Of a stretch of DNA of 13,090 nucleotides, positions 6,484-13,029 are shown one piece after another (the first letter of the stretch is position 1; the number at the start of each line of letters is the position of its first letter). Below the pieces are notes generated by a model that saw nothing but the letters and a program-made list of their open reading frames with translations, ran no database searches and was not told where the DNA came from. The stretch comes from Streptomyces sp. NRRL F-6492 (GTDB lineage Bacteria > Actinomycetota > Actinomycetes > Streptomycetales > Streptomycetaceae). The DNA is taken from NCBI RefSeq assembly GCF_001280125.1, contig NZ_LGEG01000030.1, positions 1 through 13,090 on the forward strand. Direction: 5' to 3'. The translations under genes were made by a program, and so were the position numbers.

Positions 6484-6606
6484 AGGCAAGCGTTGGCCGG
6501 GGGACGTGCACCGGGGAGCTTTGAGCGGCCCTCCCGTACGTACCCCGGCAGACCGCGTCGCGCCCGATCCGCGCAGCCACCGGCTGTCGCCGGCAGACGC
6601 CCGGCC

Positions 6607-6628
6607 CGGATCCCGTGGGGGGAATCCG
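6607..6628. terminator. Small hairpin with GTGGG loop
   Basis: CGGATCCC/GGG-A-ATCCG stem with one bulged A and loop GTGGG. The 12-bp core CCCGTGGGGGGA recurs exactly 50 bp downstream, inside the loop of the main terminator hairpin. No T-tract. It may be an accessory terminator for plus-strand transcription. Confidence 0.35.
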
Positions 6629-6643
6629 CACCGGGGATATGGG

Positions 6644-6691
6644 AAGCGCCCCGCTCGCCGACCCGTGGGGGGATCGGGGAGCGGGGCGCTT
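6644..6691 (-). terminator. Strong bidirectional terminator hairpin after citrate synthase
   Basis: AAGCGCCCCGCTC (6644-6656) pairs perfectly over 13 bp with GAGCGGGGCGCTT (6679-6691). The 22-nt loop can extend the pairing through CCGA/TCGG. It begins 26 nt past the citrate synthase stop codon. There is no clean T-run, as is common for Streptomyces terminators. It would also stop plus-strand transcripts from copA or the sRNA candidate. Confidence 0.8.
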
Positions 6692-6717
6692 CTCGCTTTC
6701 CGGGAGGCCGGTGCGGC

Positions 6718-8007
6718 TCAGCGGGCCTCGACGGGGACGAAGTCGCGCAGGACCTCGCCCGTGTAGATCTGGCGCGGGCGGCCGATGCGGGAACCCGGCT
6801 CCTTGATCATCTCGTGCCACTGGGCGATCCAGCCGGGAAGGCGGCCGAGCGCGAAGAGCACGGTGAACATCTCGGTCGGGAAGCCCATGGCGCGGTAGAT
6901 CAGACCCGTGTAGAAGTCCACGTTCGGGTAGAGGTTGCGCGAGACGAAGTAGTCGTCGGAGAGCGCGTGCTCCTCCAGCTTGAGCGCGATGTCCAGCAGC
7001 TCGTCGGACTTGCCGAGCGCGGAGAGGACGTCGTGCGCCGCCGCCTTGATGATCTTGGCGCGCGGGTCGAAGGACTTGTACACCCGGTGGCCGAAGCCCA
7101 TCAGGCGGACGCCGTCCTCCTTGTTCTTCACCTTGCGGATGAAGGAGTCGACGTCGCCGCCGTTGGCCTTGATGCCCTCCAGCATCTCCAGGACCGACTG
7201 GTTGGCGCCGCCGTGCAGCGGGCCCCAGAGGGCGGAGATGCCGGCGGAGATCGAGGCGAACATGTTCGCCTGCGAGGAGCCGACCAGGCGCACGGTGGAG
7301 GTCGAGCAGTTCTGCTCGTGGTCCGCGTGCAGGATGAACAGCTTGTCCAGCGCCGAGACGACGACCGGGTCGAGCTCGTACTCCTGCGCCGGGACCGAGA
7401 AGGTCATGCGCAGGAAGTTCTCGACGTACCCGAGGTCGTTGCGCGGGTAGACGAACGGGTGACCGATCGACTTCTTGTACGCGTACGCCGCGATCGTCGG
7501 CAGCTTGGCGAGCAGCCGGATCGTGGAGAGGTGCCGCTGCTCCTCGTCGAACGGGTTGTGGCTGTCCTGGTAGAAGGTGGACAGCGCGGAGACCACCGAG
7601 GACAGCATCGCCATCGGGTGGGCGTCCCGCGGGAAGCCGCGGAAGAAGTTCTTGACGTCCTCGTGGACCAGCGTGTGCTGCGTGATCTCGTTCTTGAAGG
7701 TCGCGAGCTCGTCGACCTTGGGCAGCTCACCGTTGATCAGCAGGTACGCCACCTCAAGGAAGGTGGAGCGCTCGGCCAGCTGCTCGATGGGGTAGCCGCG
7801 GTACCGCAGAATGCCCTGCTCACCGTCGAGGTAGGTGATCGCGGATTTGTAGGCGGCGGTGTTGCCGTATCCGCTGTCCAGGGTGACCAGACCGGTCTGG
7901 GCTCGGAGTTTACCGATGTCGAAGCCCTTGTCACCGACGGTGCTCTCGACCACCGGGTAGGTGTGTTCACCGTCCGCGTACCGCAGTACTACAGAGTTGT
8001 CGCTCAC
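6718..8007 (-). CDS. gltA: Citrate synthase (type II, TCA cycle)
   Basis: The 429-residue enzyme condenses acetyl-CoA and oxaloacetate to citrate, the entry step of the TCA cycle. Family landmarks: G-P-L-H-G-G-A-N with catalytic H265, G-F-G-H-R with H307, and N-V-D-F-Y with D364, corresponding to E. coli H264, H305 and D362. The substrate-binding S-F-D-P-R-A stretch follows H307. The GTG at 8007 (V-S-D-N-S-V-V-L-R-Y) is chosen because GAGGG lies just upstream and gives the usual length for actinobacterial type II enzymes; the frame is open 19 codons further but with no family-like sequence. It stands alone, ends at a strong terminator hairpin and has three palindromes in the 179-bp upstream gap. 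The Streptomyces name is often citA. Confidence 0.97.
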   Translation of the reverse strand: MSDNSVVLRYADGEHTYPVVESTVGDKGFDIGKLRAQTGLVTLDSGYGNTAAYKSAITYLDGEQGILRYRGYPIEQLAERSTFLEVAYLLINGELPKVDELATFKNEITQHTLVHEDVKNFFRGFPRDAHPMAMLSSVVSALSTFYQDSHNPFDEEQRHLSTIRLLAKLPTIAAYAYKKSIGHPFVYPRNDLGYVENFLRMTFSVPAQEYELDPVVVSALDKLFILHADHEQNCSTSTVRLVGSSQANMFASISAGISALWGPLHGGANQSVLEMLEGIKANGGDVDSFIRKVKNKEDGVRLMGFGHRVYKSFDPRAKIIKAAAHDVLSALGKSDELLDIALKLEEHALSDDYFVSRNLYPNVDFYTGLIYRAMGFPTEMFTVLFALGRLPGWIAQWHEMIKEPGSRIGRPRQIYTGEVLRDFVPVEAR

Positions 8008-8082
8008 GTCATCCCTCACCGACGTAGTGCCTCTTCTTCGAGGTGCCCTGACTGTCTCTACCATCCCCCATTTGGCTCAGGA

Positions 8083-8130
8083 GAGTGCACTCGGGGTCGA
8101 CCATTGGGCCAATTGGAGGCACTCAGTGCC
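8083..8130. promoter_or_regulatory. Three stacked palindromes upstream of citrate synthase
   Basis: GAGTGCACTC (8083-8092, perfect), ATTGGGCCAAT (8103-8113, perfect around its central base, within CCATTGG...CCAATTGG) and GGCACTCAGTGCC (8118-8130, perfect 6-bp arms) lie within 48 bp, 76-123 bp upstream of the GTG. The outer two share the half-site AGTGC/GCACT. They are probably operators for carbon or TCA-cycle control; I cannot name the regulator. I found no convincing -35/-10 pair in this gap. Confidence 0.5.
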
Positions 8131-8186
8131 GCCAACCTTCATATCCTGCCCCCTTCGCCCCGGTTCCGGTACCCCTCCGTGATCTT

Positions 8187-10412
8187 TCACACGAGGGCGG
8201 GCCCTGTGAGCCGATGGGCGAGTGCGGTAAAGCGGCGGCCGGCCGAGACCGTGCGCACCGCCTGGGCGATGGCCCGGCGGGAGCCGACCAGGACGACCAG
8301 CTTCCGGGCCCGGGTCACGGCCGTGTAGAGCAGGTTGCGCTGGAGCATCATCCAGGCACTCATGGTCACCGGGATCACCACCGCCGGGTACTCGCTGCCC
8401 TGCGAGCGGTGGATGGTGACCGCGTACGCGTGGGCGAGTTCGTCCAGCTCGTCGAAGTCGTACGGCACCTCCTCGTCCTCGTCCGTGCGCACGGTCAGCC
8501 GCTGCTCGACGGGGTCCAGGGCGGTGACGACGCCGACGGTGCCGTTGAAGACGCCGTTGGCCCCCTTGTCGTAGTTGTTCCTGATCTGGGTGACCTTGTC
8601 GCCGACGCGGAAGACCCGGCCGCCGAACCGCTTCTCCGGGAGGTCGGGGCGGGCCGGGGTGATGGCCTGCTGGAGCAGGCCGTTGAGCGCGCCCGCGCCC
8701 GCCGGGCCCCGGTGCATCGGGGCGAGGACCTGCACGTCCCGGCGCGGATCGAGGCCGAACTTGGCCGGAATGCGGCGGGCCGCGACCTCCACGGCGACCC
8801 GGGCCGCGTCCTCGGTCTCCTCCTCGGCGAAGAGGAAGAAGTCCGGCAGGCCATCGGTGCGCGGGGGCGTGCCGGCGTTGATCCGGTGCGCGTTGGTGAC
8901 CACGCCGGACTGCTGGGCCTGCCGGAAGATCCGGGTCAGCCGGACCGCCGGCACCGGGCTGCCCGGGGCGAGCAGGTCGCCGAGGACCTCGCCCGCGCCG
9001 ACCGAGGGGAGCTGGTCCACGTCCCCCACGAGCAGCAGGTGGGCGCCGGGGGCCACCGCCTTCACCAGTTTGTTCGCCAGGAGCAGGTCCAGCATGGAGG
9101 CCTCGTCGACGACGACCAGGTCGGCGTCCAGGGGCCGGTCCCGGTCGTAGGCGGCGTCCCCGCCGGGCTTGAGCTCCAGGAGCCGGTGGACGGTGGAGGC
9201 CTCGGCGCCGGTCAGCTCCGCGAGCCGCTTGGCGGCCCGGCCGGTGGGGGCGGCGAGCACCACCCTGGCCTTCTTGGCGCGGGCCAGCTCCACGATGGAC
9301 CGGACGGTGAAGGACTTGCCGCAGCCGGGGCCGCCGGTGAGGACCGCGACCTTGCGGGTGAGGGCGAGCCGCACGGCCTCCTCCTGCTCGGGCGCGAGGG
9401 AGGCGCCGGTGCGGGTGGCGAGCCAGGCCAGGGCCTTGTCCCAGGGCACGTCCCGGAAGGCCGGCATCCGGTCCTCCTCGGCCCGCAGCAGCCGCCGGAG
9501 CTGCCCGGCGAGGGACAGCTCGGCCCGGTGGAACGGGATCAGGTACACGGCGGTGACGGGCGTCCCCTCCGGCCCCGGCACGGTCTCCCGCACGACCCCC
9601 TCGGGGTCCTCGGCCAGCTCGCCCAGGCACTCGATGACGAGCCCGGTGTCGACCTGGAGCAGCTTCACCGCGTCCGCGATCAGCCGCTCCTCGGGGAGGA
9701 AGCAGTGCCCCTGGTCGCTGGACTGCGACAGGGCGTACTGGAGGCCGGCCTTCACCCGGTCGGGGCTGTCGTGCGGGATGCCGACGGACTGCGCGATCCG
9801 GTCGGCGGTGAGGAAGCCGATGCCCCACACGTCGGAGGCGAGCCGGTAGGGCTGGTTCCGCACCACGGAGATGGAGGCGTCCCCGTACTGCTTGTAGATC
9901 CGGACCGCGATGGAGGTGGAGACGCCGACCTCCTGGAGGAAGACCATCACCTCCTTGATCGCCTTCTGCTCCTCCCAGGCGGCGGTGATGTTCCTGGTCC
10001 GCTTGGGGCCGAGCCCCGGGACCTCGATCAGCCGCCCCGGGGCCTCTTCGAGGACGTCGAGGGTGTCGAGCCCGAAGTGCCGGGTGATGCGGTCGGCGAA
10101 GACGGGGCCGATGCCCTTGACCAGGCCCGAGCCGAGGTAGCGGCGGATGCCCTGGATGGTGGCGGGCAGGACGGTCGTGTAGTTCTCGACGGTGAACTGC
10201 TTCCCGTACTGCGGGTGGGAGCCCCAGCGGCCCTCCATCCGCAGCGACTCCCCCGGCTGGGCGCCGAGCAGCGCGCCGACGACCGTGAGGAGGTCACCGG
10301 CCCCGCGCCCGGTGTCGACCCGGGCGACCGTGTAGCCCGTCTCCTCGTTGGCGTAGGTGATCCGCTCCAGGACCCCTTCGACCACTGCCGGACCGCGACC
10401 CTCGTTGGACAT
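8187..10412 (-). CDS. recD2: RecD2-like ATP-dependent 5'-3' DNA helicase (SF1B)
   Basis: The 741-residue protein follows the RecD2 plan: an N-terminal OB-like domain (about 8-80), tandem helix-hairpin-helix region (about 90-215; G-L-V-K-G-I-G-P and E-V-P-G-L-G-P-K-R-T), then the SF1B core. Motifs: Walker A G-G-P-G-C-G-K-S (360-367), V-V-D-E-A-S-M (434-440), L-V-G-D-V-D-Q-L-P-S (461-470), A-V-T-I-H-R-S-Q-G-S-E-Y (664-675) and L-Y-T-A-V-T-R-A-R (695-703). RecD2 proteins act without RecBC in replication-fork repair. The ATG at 10412 starts the conserved sequence (M-S-N-E-G-R-G); the frame is open upstream but Arg/Pro-rich and antisense to the divergent gene. There is no Shine-Dalgarno, and TACGGT ends 7 nt before the ATG, suggesting a leaderless mRNA. 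Its stop is 179 bp before gltA on the same strand. Confidence 0.93.
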   Translation of the reverse strand: MSNEGRGPAVVEGVLERITYANEETGYTVARVDTGRGAGDLLTVVGALLGAQPGESLRMEGRWGSHPQYGKQFTVENYTTVLPATIQGIRRYLGSGLVKGIGPVFADRITRHFGLDTLDVLEEAPGRLIEVPGLGPKRTRNITAAWEEQKAIKEVMVFLQEVGVSTSIAVRIYKQYGDASISVVRNQPYRLASDVWGIGFLTADRIAQSVGIPHDSPDRVKAGLQYALSQSSDQGHCFLPEERLIADAVKLLQVDTGLVIECLGELAEDPEGVVRETVPGPEGTPVTAVYLIPFHRAELSLAGQLRRLLRAEEDRMPAFRDVPWDKALAWLATRTGASLAPEQEEAVRLALTRKVAVLTGGPGCGKSFTVRSIVELARAKKARVVLAAPTGRAAKRLAELTGAEASTVHRLLELKPGGDAAYDRDRPLDADLVVVDEASMLDLLLANKLVKAVAPGAHLLLVGDVDQLPSVGAGEVLGDLLAPGSPVPAVRLTRIFRQAQQSGVVTNAHRINAGTPPRTDGLPDFFLFAEEETEDAARVAVEVAARRIPAKFGLDPRRDVQVLAPMHRGPAGAGALNGLLQQAITPARPDLPEKRFGGRVFRVGDKVTQIRNNYDKGANGVFNGTVGVVTALDPVEQRLTVRTDEDEEVPYDFDELDELAHAYAVTIHRSQGSEYPAVVIPVTMSAWMMLQRNLLYTAVTRARKLVVLVGSRRAIAQAVRTVSAGRRFTALAHRLTGPALV

Positions 10413-10418
10413 GTGTCG

Positions 10419-10424
10419 ACCGTA
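10419..10424 (-). promoter_or_regulatory. Putative -10 of recD2 (leaderless start)
   Basis: On the minus strand TACGGT fits the TANNNT -10 pattern and is separated by only 6 nt (CGACAC) from the recD2 ATG, so transcription would begin at or next to the start codon. No clear -35 is visible, and no ribosome-binding site. Confidence 0.45.
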
Positions 10425-10500
10425 GCGAAGGGGTCGGACAGCACGGGGGCGGGCCTGTGGAGAACCTGCGGTTCCGGATGCCGGGGAACCGGGCGAACCG

Positions 10501-10506
10501 TAGCGT
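10501..10506 (+). promoter_or_regulatory. Putative -10 of the DUF937 gene (leaderless start)
   Basis: TAGCGT fits TANNNT and lies 7 nt before the ATG at 10514, with no Shine-Dalgarno between. It overlaps ACCGTAGCG (10497-10505), which is an exact copy of 10419-10427, where the same 9-mer read on the other strand supplies the recD2 -10. Confidence 0.45.
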
Positions 10507-10513
10507 TTCCGGC

Positions 10514-10978
10514 ATGAGTGAACCTTCCTTCCAGGACGACGTCCTGAACGAGCTGGGCGCCGACCGGCTCCACGAGATCGCCGGGCTCCTCGGTACGGAC
10601 GCGGCCGGGGCCCAGGAGGTCGTGGGCAGTTCGGTGGCGGAGCTCTCCGGCGGGCTGCGGCAGGCCGCCGCCGAGCCCGGCAGCGCGGACGAGGTGCGCG
10701 CCGCCGTCGACGAGGTCGCCTCCCCCGCACCGCCCCTCCAGGGCGTCGCCGCCCTCGGCGGCCTGGTGGGCGGCGGTCTGATGGCCGGGGTGCTCGCCAG
10801 GCTGGCGAAGCCGGCGGCGAACGCCGTCGCGAAGCGCACCGGCATCCCGCCGGCCACGGCGGACCGCGCGGTCGAGCTCCTCGTCCCCGTCGTCCTCGCG
10901 GCCCTCACCAGGCGCGCCGCGAGGAAGGGCGGCGCGGGAGGCGGCCTCGGGGACCTGCTGGGCGGCCCGAGGAAGTAG
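10514..10978 (+). CDS. DUF937 (YidB-like) family protein
   Basis: The 154-residue protein has a family-typical N-terminal domain: D-D-V-L-N-E-L-G-A-D-R-L-H-E-I-A-G-L-L-G-T-D-A-A-G-A (about 8-33), then V-G-S-S-V-A-E-L (37-44). A Gly-rich segment G-G-L-V-G-G-G-L-M-A-G-V-L (82-94) follows, a helical region, and a basic Gly-rich tail ending G-G-L-G-D-L-L-G-G-P-R-K. DUF937 proteins are usually cytosolic or envelope-associated with no established enzymatic activity. The ATG at 10514 is chosen because the family domain begins a few residues later; the in-frame upstream start at 10457 would add 19 unlikely residues. It is divergent from recD2 (101-bp gap) and convergent with the TIM-barrel gene (17-bp gap). 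No function can be assigned. Confidence 0.85.
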   Translation: MSEPSFQDDVLNELGADRLHEIAGLLGTDAAGAQEVVGSSVAELSGGLRQAAAEPGSADEVRAAVDEVASPAPPLQGVAALGGLVGGGLMAGVLARLAKPAANAVAKRTGIPPATADRAVELLVPVVLAALTRRAARKGGAGGGLGDLLGGPRK

Positions 10979-10995
10979 CGCCGGGAAGCGGGACC

Positions 10996-11799
10996 TCAGA
11001 CCTCCAGGAAGCGTGCCAGCGTCTCCTCCAGGACCTCGGCCCCGTCCCGGGCCCACAGGGCGTCGTTGAAGATCTCCACCTCCACCGGTCCCGTGTAGCC
11101 GGCCTTCTCCAGGAGGTCGGCCCAGGCCCGGAGGTCGATCGCGCCCGTGCCCAGCTGGCCGCGGCCGTCGAGGACCCCGGCCGGGAGGGGGGTGGTCCAG
11201 TCGGCGAGCTGGAAGGAGTGGACGCGGCCGGCCGCGGCCGCGCGTTCCACCGCCGCCGGGGCCCGGTCGTCCCACCAGAGGTGGTACGTGTCGACCACCA
11301 CGCCCACCTGCTCGGCGGGGAAGCGTTCCGCGATGTCCAGGGCCTGGTCGAGGGTGGAGACGGCGCAGCGGTCGGAGGCGTACATCGGGTGGAGCGGTTC
11401 GACGGCCAGGCGGACGCCGCGCTCCCCCGCGTACGGGGCGAGTTCGCCGATCGCCCCGGCGATGCGGGCGCGGGCGGCGGGGAGGTCCGGGAAGGCGGGG
11501 GTGAGGCCGCCGGAGACCAGGACCAGGGTGTCGGTGCCGAGGGCCGCCGCCTCGTCGACCGCCGCGCGGTTGGACGCGAGCCAGTCGTCCGAGGTGAAGA
11601 AGCCGCCCCGGCAGAGGGTGGTGACCTCCAGGCCCGCCTCCCGTACGAGCCGGGCCGCCGCCTCCACCCCGTACTCCCGGACGGGTTCGCGCCACAGGCC
11701 GACGCCCCGGATGCCCAGGCGGACGCAGTGGGAGACGAGGTCGGGCAGCGGGAGCTGCCGGACCGTCATCTGGTTGACGGAGAAGCGCTCGGGGTTCAC
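10996..11799 (-). CDS. Sugar phosphate isomerase/epimerase-type TIM-barrel protein (xylose isomerase-like)
   Basis: The 267-residue protein matches the AP-endonuclease-2/xylose-isomerase-like barrel family (sugar phosphate isomerases/epimerases such as IolE/IolI types). Metal-site strands are visible: V-E-P-L-H (E134), V-V-D-T-Y-H (D170, H173), V-H-S-F-Q (H194, Q197) and P-V-E-V-E-I-F (E240/E242). These enzymes use a divalent metal for isomerisation or epimerisation of sugars, inositols or keto-sugars; the substrate is not deducible. The start is GTG at 11799, inside the overlap GTGA with the upstream DUF993 stop, so the two are translationally coupled. It is the last gene of the operon; only 17 bp separate it from the convergent DUF937 gene. 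Confidence 0.9.
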   Translation of the reverse strand: MNPERFSVNQMTVRQLPLPDLVSHCVRLGIRGVGLWREPVREYGVEAAARLVREAGLEVTTLCRGGFFTSDDWLASNRAAVDEAAALGTDTLVLVSGGLTPAFPDLPAARARIAGAIGELAPYAGERGVRLAVEPLHPMYASDRCAVSTLDQALDIAERFPAEQVGVVVDTYHLWWDDRAPAAVERAAAAGRVHSFQLADWTTPLPAGVLDGRGQLGTGAIDLRAWADLLEKAGYTGPVEVEIFNDALWARDGAEVLEETLARFLEV

Positions 11800-12947
11800 C
11801 GCGGGACCCCGTGGACCGCGAGGAGGGACCGCATGCGGGACTCGGCCAGGGCCGGGTCGGGGAACAGGCCGAGTCCGTCGGCCAGTTCGTACGCGCGCGC
11901 GAGGTGCGGGAGGGAGCGGGCGGACTGGAGGCCGCCGACCATCGTGAAGTGGTCCTGGTGGCCGGCCAGCCAGGCGAGGAGGACGACTCCCGTCTTGTAG
12001 TAGCGGGTGGGGGGCCGGAAGAGGTGGCGGGAGAGCTCCACCGTGGGGTCCAGGAGCCTGCGGAAGCCCGCCGCGTCGCCCGTGTCGAGGAGGCGGACCG
12101 CCTCGGCCGCCAGCGGGCCCAGCGGGTCGAAGATCCCGAGCAGGGCGTGGCTGAAGCCCCGGTCGTCGCCCTCGATCAGCTCCGGGTAGTGGAAGTCGTC
12201 GCCCGTGTAGCAGCGGACGCCCTCGGGGAGGCGGCGGCGCAGGTCGGTCTCGCGCCGGGCGTCCAGGAGGGAGACCTTGACGCCGTCGACCTTGTCCGGG
12301 TGGGCCGCGATCACGTCGAGGAAGGTCTCCGTCGCCGCGTCCAGGTCGGTCGAGCCCCAGTAGCCGTCGAGCGCCGGGTCGAACATCGGGCCGAGCCAGT
12401 GGAGGATCACCGGCTCGCCCGCCTGGCGCAGGAGGTGGCCGTAGGCGTCGAGGTAGTCGTCGGGGCCGGTGGCGGTGGCCGCGAGGGCGCGGGAGGCCAT
12501 CAGGATCGCCTGCGCGCCCGCCTCCTCGACGACCGCGAGCTGCTCCTCGTACGCGGCGCGGATCTCGGGGAGGGTGCCGTGCGCGAGCTGGTCGGTGCCC
12601 GCGCCGCAGGCGATCCGGCCGCCGACGGCCCTCGCCTCGGCGGCCGAGCGCCGGATCAGTTCGGCCGCGCCCGTCCAGTCGAGGCCCATGCCGCGCTGGG
12701 CGGTGTCCATGGCCTCGGCGACCCCGAGGCCGTGGGACCAGAGGTGGCGGCGGAAGGCGAGGGTGGCGTCCCAGTCGACGGCGGCGGGGCCGTCGGGGGT
12801 GGTGTCGGCGTACGGGTCGGCGACGACGTGCGCGGCGGAGAAGACGGTGCGGGAGGCCGGGGGGCCGGCCGGGACGAGCGCCAGGGGCTCGGTGCGGGGC
12901 TCGTACGCCCGCAGACCGCCGCCGGGGGCGGGCAGACGGATCGTCAC
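11796..12947 (-). CDS. DUF993 family protein (dihydrodipicolinate synthase/aldolase-like)
   Basis: I recognise the 383-residue protein as DUF993, a family with a TIM-barrel class I aldolase-like fold. Visible stretches: R-T-V-F-S-A-A-H-V-V-A-D-P (33-45), G-A-G-T-D-Q-L (115-121), P-V-I-L-H-W-L-G-P-M-F-D (179-190), D-G-V-K-V-S-L-L-D (221-229) and C-Y-T-G-D-D-F-H-Y (246-254). K224 is a plausible Schiff-base lysine by position (inference). Such genes usually sit beside a Gfo/Idh/MocA oxidoreductase and a TIM-barrel isomerase in sugar or inositol-like catabolic operons; here the isomerase overlaps its stop by GTGA. The GTG at 12947 is chosen because GGAGG lies 7 nt upstream and it abuts the previous stop in a duplicated junction. 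Substrate unknown. Confidence 0.88.
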   Translation of the reverse strand: MTIRLPAPGGGLRAYEPRTEPLALVPAGPPASRTVFSAAHVVADPYADTTPDGPAAVDWDATLAFRRHLWSHGLGVAEAMDTAQRGMGLDWTGAAELIRRSAAEARAVGGRIACGAGTDQLAHGTLPEIRAAYEEQLAVVEEAGAQAILMASRALAATATGPDDYLDAYGHLLRQAGEPVILHWLGPMFDPALDGYWGSTDLDAATETFLDVIAAHPDKVDGVKVSLLDARRETDLRRRLPEGVRCYTGDDFHYPELIEGDDRGFSHALLGIFDPLGPLAAEAVRLLDTGDAAGFRRLLDPTVELSRHLFRPPTRYYKTGVVLLAWLAGHQDHFTMVGGLQSARSLPHLARAYELADGLGLFPDPALAESRMRSLLAVHGVPR

Positions 12948-13029
12948 GGGGTCGCCTCCGGGGCGTCGGGGTGGTGGAGCGTCACGGGGTCGCCTCCGGG
13001 GCGTCGGGGTGGTGGAGCGTCACGGGGTC
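12943..13029. repeat. 38-bp tandem duplication spanning a stop/start coupling site
   Basis: Positions 12943-12980 and 12981-13018 are identical 38-bp copies. A third, partial copy (13019-13029, then diverging) is the ancestral 5' edge. Read on the minus strand, each unit carries GGAGG (or GGAGGA before the third), a GTG and an overlapping TGA (GTGACG). Because 38 is not a multiple of three, the duplication shifts frame and adds one extra stop/start pair. Confidence 0.95.
12944..12985 (-). CDS. 13-codon mini-ORF created by the duplication
   Basis: GTG at 12985-12983, preceded by GGAGG at 7 nt, opens a frame reading VTLHHPDAPEATP (first residue Met if initiated) and stops with TGA at 12946-12944. 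Its start overlaps the upstream gene's TGA and its stop overlaps the DUF993 GTG, both as GTGA. The peptide repeats the last 13 residues of the upstream gene. It is probably a translational relay rather than a functional peptide. Confidence 0.5.
   Translation of the reverse strand: MTLHHPDAPEATP

Larger units (their letters stand above)
6398..6691 (+). ncRNA. Candidate small RNA in the copA/citrate synthase gap
   Basis: Between the convergent copA and citrate synthase genes, 382 bp hold no convincing protein gene. They contain a promoter-like sequence (6363-6391), two stacked stem-loops with the same G-rich loop (6440-6483), a smaller hairpin (6607-6628) and a 13-bp-stem terminator hairpin (6644-6691). 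The predicted transcript is about 290 nt. It ends 26 nt before the citrate synthase stop, so read-through would be antisense to that mRNA. I recall, without being able to verify it, that S. coelicolor sRNA surveys named an RNA after its citrate synthase locus (scr2736). The alternative is the relic promoter region of a lost gene: a GTG frame from 6416 (about 116 codons) looks non-protein-like and ends inside the citrate synthase 3' end. Confidence 0.4.

Noticed and set aside
6416..6766. Possible 116-residue protein starting at GTG 6416
   Set aside because: Arg/Gly/Pro-rich translation with no family resemblance, no Shine-Dalgarno, crosses the terminator hairpin and ends antisense inside citrate synthase.
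8008..8064. 19-codon N-terminal extension of citrate synthase to 8064
   Set aside because: Extension is Arg-rich with no family similarity; the GTG at 8007 has a good ribosome-binding site and gives the usual 429 residues.
8085..10517. 810-codon plus-strand frame opposite recD2
   Set aside because: Shadow of recD2, which has every SF1 helicase motif; no recognisable domain in the shadow.
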